Shown here: in pieces, positions 54,680-64,000 of the stretch | Position numbering within the stretch: the stretch's first letter is position 1 | Layout: every line of letters begins with the position of its first letter | NCBI RefSeq assembly: GCF_037101375.1 | Contig: NZ_AP029019.1 | Span: forward strand, 4,386,001 to 4,450,000 | Direction of reading: 5' to 3' | Source of the DNA: Acidovorax sp. DW039 | GTDB taxonomy: Bacteria; Pseudomonadota; Gammaproteobacteria; Burkholderiales; Burkholderiaceae_C | Length of the DNA: 64,000 nucleotides | Made by a program: the position numbers and the translations under genes | Notes under the pieces: model-generated | What the model was told of the DNA's origin: nothing | Databases searched by the model: none | What the model saw: the letters and a program-made list of their open reading frames with translations, nothing else

Positions 54680-55603
54680 TCACCGCCCCTGCCAGAACGC
54701 AGGCTGCGCGTATTGCTGTTTGAGGTATTCGATCCACAACCGCACCCGCAGCGGCATGTGCTTGCGCTGCGGAAAGACGACGTAGATGCCGTTAGGGGGG
54801 GCAGCAAACTCGCCCAGCACCTCTACCAAGCGCCCGGCGGCGATCTCAGCCTCAACCTCCCAGGTGCTGCGCCAGGCGATGCCGTAGCCCGACAGGCACC
54901 AGTCGTGCAGCACCTGTCCGTCCGAGCAATCCAGCGGCCCGCCGGGCTTGAGGTAGGCGACCTCGCTGCCGCCATCCTCCAGCGGGATGCGAAAGGCCCA
55001 GCCACGCACCTGCGAGGCCTCGCTGGACAGCATCAGGCAATCGAACTGCGCCAGATCGTTGGGATGGCGCGGAGTGCCGTGGCGCTGCAAATAGGCGGGG
55101 GTGGCCACGCACAGACGGCGGTTGTCGGCAATGCGCACGCTCACCAGCGAAGAATCGGGCAGGTCGCCCACTCGCACGGCGCAGTCATAGCCTTCGCCAG
55201 CCATGTCCACCACGCGGTCGCTGAGGTTCAGCGAGATGGTCACATCCGGATGCAGCTCACGAAAACGCGGCACCAGCGGAGCCACATGGCGGCGGCCAAA
55301 GCCCGCTGGGGCGGTGATGCGCAGATGCCCGGTGGCCTTCACACCGCCCTCGGACACACTGGCTTCCGCATTGGCCACATCGGCCAGCACGCGCTGGCAG
55401 TCGTCCAAAAAGGCACTGCCTTCGTGGGTGAGGCTGATGCGCCGGGTGGTACGCACCAGCAGCTTCACGCCCAGGTGGGCCTCCAGCGCATCAAGACGCC
55501 GCCCCATGATGGCGGGTGCCACCCCTTCGGCTTTGGCCGCGGCCGTGAGGCTCCCCCGCGTGGCCACTGACACGAACGATTCAAACGCCTTGAGTTTGTC
55601 CAT
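54680..55603 (-). CDS. LysR-family regulator divergent from malate synthase G
   Basis: 307 residues, the normal length. HTH: AFESFVSVATRGSLTAAAKAE, then APAIMGRRLDALEAHLGVKLL (core residues shown). The effector domain ends near 295. The HTH serine-to-Ala-Pro-Ala change is unusual but still within the family. It diverges from glcB across 163 low-GC bases, so glcB regulation in response to glyoxylate or a related acid is likely but inferred. Confidence 0.92.
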   Translation of the reverse strand: MDKLKAFESFVSVATRGSLTAAAKAEGVAPAIMGRRLDALEAHLGVKLLVRTTRRISLTHEGSAFLDDCQRVLADVANAEASVSEGGVKATGHLRITAPAGFGRRHVAPLVPRFRELHPDVTISLNLSDRVVDMAGEGYDCAVRVGDLPDSSLVSVRIADNRRLCVATPAYLQRHGTPRHPNDLAQFDCLMLSSEASQVRGWAFRIPLEDGGSEVAYLKPGGPLDCSDGQVLHDWCLSGYGIAWRSTWEVEAEIAAGRLVEVLGEFAAPPNGIYVVFPQRKHMPLRVRLWIEYLKQQYAQPAFWQGR

Positions 55604-55766
55604 GGCCTCACTTTTGCATAAAAGTCATTGGTTTTGAGATTTTCATGATCTTTATAACTTCAAACATTTGCAATACAGTGGACTTCACCGTGCACAACGA
55701 CCCTGCTCAGGGTGTATGGCACCAAGATCCGGCTCCCTGTTTCAACCATTGCTCAAGGCACCCACC
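55604..55766. promoter_or_regulatory. Divergent control region between LysR gene and glcB
   Basis: Clearly A+T-rich against both flanks, with several T-rich and A-rich half sites that could be LysR binding boxes (for example TTTTGAGATTTTCATGATC at about 55632-55650). No individual box is certain. Confidence 0.4.
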
Positions 55767-58001
55767 ATGACCAATCGCACCACCGTCCACGGCCTGCAAG
55801 TGGCCACCAATTTGTTCCGTTTCATTGAAGACCAAGTGCTGCCCGGCACCGGTGTGGGCAGTGCAGACTTCTGGAAGGGCTTTGACGCCATCGTGGCCGA
55901 CCTGGCCCCCCGCAACATCGCCCTGCTGGCCGAGCGCGACCGCCTGCAGACGGAGCTGGACACCTGGCACAAGGCCAACCCCGGCCCCATCCAGAACATG
56001 GTGGCCTACCGCAGCTTTCTGGAAAAGATCGGCTACCTGGTGCCCCAGCCTGCTGAAGTGAAGGCCACCACCGCCAACGTGGACGATGAGCTGGCCACCC
56101 AGGCCGGCCCACAGCTGGTGGTGCCCATCCTGAACGCGCGCTACGCGCTGAACGCGGCCAACGCGCGCTGGGGCTCTTTGTACGACGCGCTGTACGGCAC
56201 GGACGTGATTCCCGAGACCGACGGTGCAGAAAAGGGCAAGGGCTACAACCCCGTGCGCGGCGCCAAGGTGATTGCGTTTGCCCGCCAGGTGCTGGACGAC
56301 AACGCGCCCCTGGTCAGCGGCTCGCACAAGGATGCCACCGGCTACCGCGTGGAAGGCGGCCAGCTGGTGGTGGCCCTGAACAACGGCACCACCACCGGCC
56401 TCAAGACCCCTGCCCAGTTCAAGGGCTACCAAGGCGATGCCGCCAGCCCCAGCGCTGTGCTGCTGCAGCACAACGGCCTGCACATCGACATCCAGATCAA
56501 CCGCACCACACCCATCGGCCAGAGCGACGCTGCGGGCGTGAGCGATGTGGTGCTGGAAGCTGCGCTTTCCACCATCATGGACCTGGAAGACTCCGTGGCC
56601 GCTGTGGACGCAGACGACAAGCTGCTGGGTTACAGCAACTGGCTGGGCATCATCAAAGGCACGCTGGTGGAGACCTTTGAAAAAGGCGGCAAGCAGCTGA
56701 CCCGGGGCCTGAACGCGGACCGCATTTATGTGGCCCCCAACGCTGGAACCGGCAGTCAAGCTGCCGGGGGCGGCGAAGTGCGCCTGCACGGCCGCTCGCT
56801 GATGTTCCTGCGCAATGTGGGCCACCTGATGACCAACCCGGCCATCCTGTGGACCGACGCCCAGGGCGCGGTGCGGGAGATTCCCGAAGGCATCATGGAC
56901 GCCGTCATCACCACCGCCATTGCCCTGCACGACCTGCAAGGCCATGGCAAGGACGGCATCCGCAACTCCCGCAAGGGCAGCGTCTACATCGTCAAGCCCA
57001 AGATGCACGGCCCCGCCGAAGTGGGCTTTGCCGCCGAGCTGTTCGGCCGCGTCGAAAAGCTGCTGGGCCTGCCGGACAGCACCGTCAAGCTGGGCATCAT
57101 GGACGAGGAGCGCCGCACCTCCGTCAACCTGAAGGCCTGCATCGCCGCTGCATCCAGCCGCGTGGCGTTCATCAACACCGGCTTCCTGGACCGCACCGGC
57201 GACGAGATGCACACCGCCATGCTGGCCGGCCCCATGATTCGCAAGGGCGACATGAAGACCAGCGCCTGGATCCAGGCCTACGAGAAGAGCAACGTGCTGG
57301 TGGGCCTGTCGTGCGGCCTGCGCGGCAAGGCGCAGATCGGCAAGGGCATGTGGGCCATGCCCGACCTGATGGCCGAGATGCTCAAGCAGAAGATCGGCCA
57401 CCCCAAGGCCGGTGCCAACACCGCCTGGGTGCCCAGTCCCACGGGCGCCACGCTGCACGCCCTGCACTACCACCAGGTGAACGTGCAGGACATCCAGATC
57501 GAGCTGGAAAAGACCGACGCCAACGCCGAGCGCGACAACCTGCTGACCGGCCTGCTGACCATCCCCGTCACCGCCAACCCGAACTGGACCGACGCCGAGA
57601 AGCAGCAGGAGCTGGACAACAACGCCCAGGGCATCCTGGGTTACGTGGTGCGCTGGGTGGACCAGGGCGTGGGCTGCTCCAAGGTGCCCGACATCAACGA
57701 CGTCGGCCTGATGGAAGACCGCGCCACGCTGCGCATCAGCAGCCAGCACATGGCCAACTGGCTGCACCACGGCGTAGTGACCGAGGCGCAAGTGCGCGAA
57801 ACCTTCGAGCGCATGGCCGCCAAGGTGGACAGGCAGAACGCCGGTGATCCGCTGTACCGCCCCATGGCAGGCCACTTCGACACCAGCATGGCCTACCAGG
57901 CTGCATGTGATCTGGTCTTCAAGGGTAAGGAGCAGCCCAGCGGCTACACCGAGCCGCTACTGCATGCCTGGCGATTGAAGCTCAAGGCCGCCACCGCCTG
58001 A
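55767..58001 (+). CDS. glcB: Malate synthase G
   Basis: 744 residues. It condenses glyoxylate with acetyl-CoA to form malate, as a single monomeric polypeptide distinct from malate synthase A. The start [17 protein letters not shown] is the family N-terminus; an upstream reading of 33 residues is unlike it. Characteristic segments are [48 protein letters not shown] and a C-terminal cap rich in Ala/Lys. Isocitrate lyase is not in the window. The divergent LysR gene is its likely regulator, and the palindromic repeat behind the stop is its likely terminator. Confidence 0.97.
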   Translation: MTNRTTVHGLQVATNLFRFIEDQVLPGTGVGSADFWKGFDAIVADLAPRNIALLAERDRLQTELDTWHKANPGPIQNMVAYRSFLEKIGYLVPQPAEVKATTANVDDELATQAGPQLVVPILNARYALNAANARWGSLYDALYGTDVIPETDGAEKGKGYNPVRGAKVIAFARQVLDDNAPLVSGSHKDATGYRVEGGQLVVALNNGTTTGLKTPAQFKGYQGDAASPSAVLLQHNGLHIDIQINRTTPIGQSDAAGVSDVVLEAALSTIMDLEDSVAAVDADDKLLGYSNWLGIIKGTLVETFEKGGKQLTRGLNADRIYVAPNAGTGSQAAGGGEVRLHGRSLMFLRNVGHLMTNPAILWTDAQGAVREIPEGIMDAVITTAIALHDLQGHGKDGIRNSRKGSVYIVKPKMHGPAEVGFAAELFGRVEKLLGLPDSTVKLGIMDEERRTSVNLKACIAAASSRVAFINTGFLDRTGDEMHTAMLAGPMIRKGDMKTSAWIQAYEKSNVLVGLSCGLRGKAQIGKGMWAMPDLMAEMLKQKIGHPKAGANTAWVPSPTGATLHALHYHQVNVQDIQIELEKTDANAERDNLLTGLLTIPVTANPNWTDAEKQQELDNNAQGILGYVVRWVDQGVGCSKVPDINDVGLMEDRATLRISSQHMANWLHHGVVTEAQVRETFERMAAKVDRQNAGDPLYRPMAGHFDTSMAYQAACDLVFKGKEQPSGYTEPLLHAWRLKLKAATA

Positions 58002-58002
58002 T

Positions 58003-58060
58003 TTGCTATTCATTTCATAGCTGCCTGCGCTTTATCCATAAGCGCAGGCAGCTTTTTTTA
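58003..58060 (+). repeat. Dispersed palindromic repeat serving as terminator of glcB
   Basis: Begins at the glcB stop codon with TTTGCTATTCATTTCATAGC, then TGCCTGCGCTTTATCCATAA, then GCGCAGGCAGCTTTTTTTA. In this copy the right arm is a perfect match: GCTGCCTGCGCTT pairs over 13 bp with AAGCGCAGGCAGC, followed by T7. This is the clearest intrinsic terminator of the whole family, in the sense of glcB. Confidence 0.9.
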
Positions 58061-58098
58061 TGGTTATCGAATGCTCAAAAGTCCTGGCGAAAAGGACA

Positions 58099-58386
58099 AT
58101 GCCATCACAAGCAGGTAGATGTTGCGACCAGCGCGACAATGGGTGCGTGCATACACTCCCTTCACCCATTTCAGCGAACGATGCGCAAGCGGGTAAGTGC
58201 CCCCTGTGCGGGCAGGCCAACGGCTGCGCCATTGCAGCGGGCCAGCCGCCCCACACATGCTGGTGCATGCAGGCATCCATCTCCCCCGAGGCATTGGGCC
58301 GCCTGCCGCCGTCAGAGCAGGGAACGCGCTGCATCTGCCCCCATTGCGCGCGCAACTTACCTCCGCCTGCCAGCAACGGGGCCTGA
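58099..58386 (+). CDS. Cysteine-rich CWC-family small protein
   Basis: 95 residues from ATG 58099; the true start is unclear because in-frame alternatives exist (ATG 58060 within the terminator, GTG 58147). The diagnostic region is KCPLCGQANGCAIAAGQPP, then TCWCMQASISPEALGRLPP, then CICPHCARN: three Cys pairs with the CWC centre. It is likely a zinc-binding protein of unknown role. It lies directly behind the glcB terminator, so it needs its own promoter. The gene is easily missed as it is short and its N-terminus is not conserved. Confidence 0.75.
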   Translation: MPSQAGRCCDQRDNGCVHTLPSPISANDAQAGKCPLCGQANGCAIAAGQPPHTCWCMQASISPEALGRLPPSEQGTRCICPHCARNLPPPASNGA

Positions 58387-58477
58387 AGGACCGATATGAT
58401 CCATGAACGCAGGCAGGCAGGCCGAGCCGCCATCGCCTCATTGACGCAACCCTAACCCTTATTTGCAAGGAATATCC

Positions 58478-58666
58478 ATGCCCACGTACCACATCGAAAT
58501 GATGGAAGGCCGTACGGTCGAACAAAAACGCAAGCTGGTCGAAGAAATCACCCGCGTCTCCGTGGAAGTGCTGGGCGGCACGCCCGAGATGGTGGACATC
58601 CTCATCACCGACGTGAAACGCGAAAACTGGGCCACGGGCGGCAAGCTCTGGCTCGACCGCAGCTAA
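58478..58666 (+). CDS. 4-oxalocrotonate tautomerase family, single unit
   Basis: 62 residues, standard for 4-OT. The start MPTYHIEMMEGR gives Pro1 after Met removal, with AAGGA ahead. The rest follows VEQKRKLVEEITRVSVEVLG and MVDILITDVKRENWATGGKL, with Arg in the expected active-site positions. It stands alone, without catechol meta-cleavage genes, so it may act on another enol or dehalogenation substrate. The MFS gene begins 18 bases later and is probably cotranscribed. Confidence 0.92.
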   Translation: MPTYHIEMMEGRTVEQKRKLVEEITRVSVEVLGGTPEMVDILITDVKRENWATGGKLWLDRS

Positions 58667-58684
58667 CGCATCACAACCCGCTTT

Positions 58685-60148
58685 ATGTCTGGACCCGGTT
58701 CCGTCACTGCGCTGAAGGAGCGCTACGGCGAGCACTACCGCTGGCTGTTGCTGCTCTCGGTGATGGTAGGCACGATGGCCTCCATCATGTCCTCGACCAT
58801 TGTGAACGTGGCCATCCCGGACATGAGCCATCACTTTGCACTGGGTCAGGAACGCGCCCAGTGGGTCACCTCCGGATTCATGGTGGCTACCACGGTGGCC
58901 ATGCTGACTACGCCCTGGCTTCTGGCCCGGTATGGCTACCGTGCGACCTACGTCGGTGCCATGGTGGTACTACTGCTGGGCGGCATTGCTGGCGGAGTTG
59001 CTGATCAATTCGCCTGGGTGCTGGCGGCCCGTGTTGCCGAAGGGTTGGCGGCGGGAGTCGTCCAGCCCATCCCGGCGGTCATCATCCTGTATGCATTCCA
59101 GCCGCATGAACAGGGGCGCGCGAGCGGCATCTTTGGCATGGGGGTCGTGCTGGCGCCCGCCATCGGCCCCAGCATCGGAGGGTTGCTGGTCGACTGGTTT
59201 GGCTGGCGCTCGATCTTTTTCATGGTGGTGCCACTGTGCATTGCCTCGTTGTGGCTGGCGTACCGCTATGTACCCGTCACCGCCCCTGGCGGATTAGCCG
59301 CCAACCGGGAGAGCGACGCGCTGGACTGGCGTGGGCTCCTGATCGGCGCCGTGGGCACCTTGTGCCTGCTCAACGGGCTGGTCACGCTTCACAACGGCAC
59401 CGCTCTGGAAGCGGGTGGGTTGCTGGCACTGTCAGCCACGTCCTTGGTGCTTTTCATTGCATGGCAGCGCAGGTTGCTCGGCTCAGGTCGCAAACCCCTC
59501 ATGGATTTGCGACTGTTCTCGTACCGGCAGTTCGCTATGGGCAGCGTGGTCGCGTTCATTTACGGAACGGCACTTTTCGGCTCTACCTACCTTCTGCCTG
59601 TGTTCATGCAGCTGGGGCTGCATTTCTCCGCCTCGCATGTCGGAACCATCATGCTACCCGCAGGTATCGTGCTGGCCATCACCATCGCATTGGTAGGGCG
59701 CCTGGCAGATCGTCAACCGACACACCTGCTGGTCGGCACAGGCTTGGCTCTGCTTGCAGTGTCTTTCGGGCTGATGATGACCATCGGCATCGGATCGCCC
59801 CTGTGGGCCTTGGTCGGCGTGGCCATCATTGGCCGCATCGGCCTGGGCTTTATCCTCCCCTCGCTGAATCTGGGTTCCATGCGCCCGCTGGAGAAGAACC
59901 TCATCGCCCAAGGCTCCAGCGCCATCAGTTTTATCCGCATGCTGGGTGGGGCTGCTGGGGTCAGTCTTTGCGGCATCGTGCTGGAGTGGAGGCTGGCCGC
60001 CCATGGAGCCGCTCTCGCTGGAGGGGTGGACAGTGCGGGACGCATGCAGGCTTTTGCTGAAACCTTTTTGATGCTGACTCTGCTCTGCGTGCTGGCATTG
60101 ATTGCCGCGTGGCAGCTGAAGCCCGCGCCTGCCCAATCGCCGCAGTAA
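58685..60148 (+). CDS. MFS drug:proton antiporter, DHA2 (EmrB/QacA) family
   Basis: 487 residues with about 14 hydrophobic segments. Early motifs are MASIMSSTIVNVAIPDMSHHF and WVTSGFMVATTVAMLTTPWL (motif D1), then ARYGYRATYV (motif A) and GIFGMGVVLAPAIGPSIGGLL (motif C), as in 14-helix proton-driven exporters. Located 18 bases behind the tautomerase. No adaptor (EmrA) gene is next to it, so it may act without an outer-membrane channel. Substrate unknown. Confidence 0.9.
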   Translation: MSGPGSVTALKERYGEHYRWLLLLSVMVGTMASIMSSTIVNVAIPDMSHHFALGQERAQWVTSGFMVATTVAMLTTPWLLARYGYRATYVGAMVVLLLGGIAGGVADQFAWVLAARVAEGLAAGVVQPIPAVIILYAFQPHEQGRASGIFGMGVVLAPAIGPSIGGLLVDWFGWRSIFFMVVPLCIASLWLAYRYVPVTAPGGLAANRESDALDWRGLLIGAVGTLCLLNGLVTLHNGTALEAGGLLALSATSLVLFIAWQRRLLGSGRKPLMDLRLFSYRQFAMGSVVAFIYGTALFGSTYLLPVFMQLGLHFSASHVGTIMLPAGIVLAITIALVGRLADRQPTHLLVGTGLALLAVSFGLMMTIGIGSPLWALVGVAIIGRIGLGFILPSLNLGSMRPLEKNLIAQGSSAISFIRMLGGAAGVSLCGIVLEWRLAAHGAALAGGVDSAGRMQAFAETFLMLTLLCVLALIAAWQLKPAPAQSPQ

Positions 60149-60180
60149 ATGCGCAGTCCTTTCTCACCAAAGCCTTGATC

Positions 60181-60948
60181 ATGTGCCAGCTGCTCGGAAT
60201 GAACTGCAACACCCCGACGGATGTGCGCTTCAGTTTTTCAGGATTTGCCCAGCGCGGAGGGCATACCGGGGACCACACGGATGGCTGGGGAATTGCTTTC
60301 TTCGAAGACAAAGGCTTGCGCCATTTTGTCGACCACGAGCGCGCCGTCGACTCACCAGTTGCAGAACTGATCAGGCAGTATCCCATTCATAGCCGCAACG
60401 TGATTGCGCATATTCGCAAGGCAACGCAGGGGGTGGTCAGTTTGGAGAACTGCCATCCGTTCGTTCGAGAACTATGGGGGCGGTATTGGGTATTCGCCCA
60501 CAATGGGGATCTGAAGACTTTCAGACCCAGATTGCACAGCCATTTTCACCCCGTGGGCGGCACGGACAGTGAGCACATTTTTTGCTGGCTCATGCAAGAG
60601 CTGGCCAAATCACACGCCGGGGTACCCAGTGTGGAAGAGCTTTCGCTCACCCTCAAAGAATTGGTAACGCGAGTCTCTCCGCAAGGCACCTTCAATTTCT
60701 TGCTGTCCAACGGGCAAGCGTTGTGGGCACATGCGACATCCCACCTTTGCTATCTCGAAAGACGGCATCCCTTTGGTCAAGCCAAGCTGGCTGATGAAGA
60801 TGTTCAGATGGACTTTTCGACCTGCACCACTCCGTCAGATCGAGTTGCCGTAGTGGCCACGGCCCCCCTCACCAATAATGAATCATGGACGGCGATTCAA
60901 CAAGGTGAGTTGTGCGTTTTTGTGGATGGAGAGCGGAAGCATTTCTAG
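60181..60948 (+). CDS. Class II glutamine amidotransferase, YafJ-like
   Basis: 255 residues. The N-terminal nucleophile is Cys2 of MCQLLGMNCNTP, exposed after Met removal. Further motifs are GGHTGDHTDGWGIAFFEDKG, NVIAHIRKATQG, ENCHPFVRELWGRYWVFAHNG and GGTDSEHIFCWLM, matching the YafJ/PuuD-type Ntn amidotransferases. It is a stand-alone glutaminase domain of unknown acceptor. It follows the MFS gene by 32 bases and could be the last gene of that operon. Confidence 0.92.
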   Translation: MCQLLGMNCNTPTDVRFSFSGFAQRGGHTGDHTDGWGIAFFEDKGLRHFVDHERAVDSPVAELIRQYPIHSRNVIAHIRKATQGVVSLENCHPFVRELWGRYWVFAHNGDLKTFRPRLHSHFHPVGGTDSEHIFCWLMQELAKSHAGVPSVEELSLTLKELVTRVSPQGTFNFLLSNGQALWAHATSHLCYLERRHPFGQAKLADEDVQMDFSTCTTPSDRVAVVATAPLTNNESWTAIQQGELCVFVDGERKHF

Positions 60949-61013
60949 CTGCTGTAGCTGCGCCAAGAATGCCCTCTGATTTGGTAAATCCTCAAGTTTG
61001 CGTGTACACACGC

Positions 61014-61231
61014 CCATCGAAACCCTGAGCAAGCTTACGGACGCAAGCTCAACAGCTTTGATTAATCGGGTTATCAGCTAAGGGCTAGTTGAGCCTTAAA
61101 GACCGCTCCACTCCCATTGAGTCCATTGAAACCCTGAGCAAGCTTACGGACGCAAGCTCAACAGCTTTGATTAATCGGGTTATCAGCTAAGGGCTAGTTG
61201 AGCCTTAAAGACCGCTCCACTCCCATTGAGT
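61014..61231. repeat. Two tandem 109-bp repeat units next to the rRNA operon
   Basis: Units at 61014-61122 and 61123-61231 are identical except for one base (C at 61018 against T at 61127). Each contains an inverted repeat GCTCAAC...GTTGAGC (61047-61094 and 61156-61203) with inner complementary AGCT and GAT/ATC parts, so each could fold into one stem of about 48 bases. They lie downstream of the rRNA terminator, outside the predicted transcript. No open reading frame fits. Confidence 0.9.
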
Positions 61232-61253
61232 CCATTTGGGATCCCTAAAGCAA

Positions 61254-61283
61254 AAAACCCCAGTCTGAGTAGACTGGGGTTTT
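61254..61283 (-). terminator. Intrinsic terminator of the rRNA operon
   Basis: A 13-bp stem AAAACCCCAGTCT / AGACTGGGGTTTT around GAGT. On the minus strand it is followed by TTTTTT. It sits 13 bases behind the 5S gene. Confidence 0.9.
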
Positions 61284-61296
61284 CTGGGCTGTAAGA

Positions 61297-61410
61297 GCCT
61301 GACGATGACCTACTTTCACACGGGAACCCGCACTATCATCGGCGCAAAGTCGTTTCACTGTCCTGTTCGGGATGGGAAGGAGTGGTACCAACTTGCTATG
61401 GTCATCAGGC
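61297..61410 (-). rRNA. rrf: 5S ribosomal RNA
   Basis: 114 bases. Read on the minus strand it starts GCCTGATGACCATAGCAAG and ends GTAGGTCATCGTCAGGC, so its ends pair (GCCTGA/TCAGGC), and it carries the CGAACAG and TCCCATCCCGAAC-type loops of bacterial 5S. Confidence 0.95.
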
Positions 61411-61549
61411 ATAACTTGGTGCTGAGCAGTCTTGGGACTGCTCGGCGAATTCATAGAGTTTGGAATCAGTTTTTTGTATTTGACTGCGTCTAACTTGGCA
61501 TAACAATCTTTGAGCTTTTGCATTGAAGTGCATAGGCTATCAAAGTTAT
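61411..61549 (-). other. 23S-5S internal transcribed spacer
   Basis: 139 bases of A+T-rich sequence between the two rRNA genes. It includes short stems, for example CTATCAAAG around 61538-61546, probably used for RNase processing. No tRNA gene lies in it. Confidence 0.75.

Positions 61550-64000
<2,451 letters not shown>

Noticed and set aside
55707..57875. Long open frame opposite glcB (about 722 codons) and similar antisense frames opposite the SPFH gene (382-2019) and muiA
   Set aside because: Such frames arise from high-GC codon bias; their translations are low-complexity and match no family, while the sense genes are certain.
61014..61231. Tandem repeat considered as a CRISPR array
   Set aside because: Two 109-bp units follow each other with no spacer and no cas genes are nearby.

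Overview
The window is high-GC, densely coded DNA from a betaproteobacterium, most likely family Comamonadaceae and close to Acidovorax. This rests on family-level features: an apaG-Gcr pair, a solitary TRAP DctP protein, an IPTL-CTERM surface protein, an lptA-lptB-rpoN group, malate synthase G, and an rRNA operon with betaproteobacterial 5S and 23S. It looks like ordinary chromosome: no phage, IS element, CRISPR array or tRNA gene was found. Gene identities come from reading the translated sequences by eye, not from database searches.

Layout. 0-5 kb: an SH3-like secreted protein and an SPFH membrane protein diverge from a response regulator/histidine kinase pair. 5-13 kb: housekeeping genes (rpe, apaG, Gcr-family membrane protein, cation antiporter, YbdK ligase, fused 4-OT tautomerase with a divergent LysR regulator, thiL). 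13-18 kb: a TRAP solute-binding protein diverging from a Tat-type lipoprotein pectate lyase, then a ferric-reductase-like oxidoreductase. 18-24.5 kb: muiA-like, pgpA and pncC/cinA-like genes with ATGA overlaps, ssuD, a SnoaL-like gene and a 535-aa protein of unknown function behind a sigma-28-like promoter. 24.5-29 kb: an iron-uptake unit, sigma factor (fecI-like), fecR and a TonB receptor with an STN domain, behind a Fur-box-like palindrome. 29-38 kb: a frameshifted sterol-desaturase-family gene, SulP permease, UPF0149/SEC-C protein, an FMN glutamate-synthase-like membrane protein with a kinase-like partner, and an IPTL-CTERM surface protein. 38-48.5 kb: PIN-domain protein, rRNA methyltransferase, chemoreceptor, rpoN, lptB, lptA, dsbA, SPOR protein, argS, psiF-like. 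49-58 kb: dctA, a hybrid kinase, a LuxR-type regulator, a LysR regulator and malate synthase G, which reads as a C4-dicarboxylate/C2-carbon module. 58-61 kb: a CWC cysteine-rich protein, a second tautomerase, an MFS exporter and a class II glutamine amidotransferase. 61-64 kb: a 109-bp tandem duplication, a terminator, then 5S and a partial 23S rRNA reading leftwards.

Most notable signal: a short palindromic repeat of about 50-65 bp, with the core GATAGCTGCCTGCGCTTAT, recurs through the window. Four copies lie just behind stop codons, all in the sense of the preceding gene, and at least one has become a near-perfect intrinsic terminator (behind glcB). Two further copies (thiL and the cinA-like gene) are embedded in frame in coding sequence, and a third candidate lies in the rpoN linker. 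The thiL and cinA copies are translated in different reading frames. This resembles the protein-embedded palindromic elements known from Rickettsia. I do not know of a description of this family and could not search for one.
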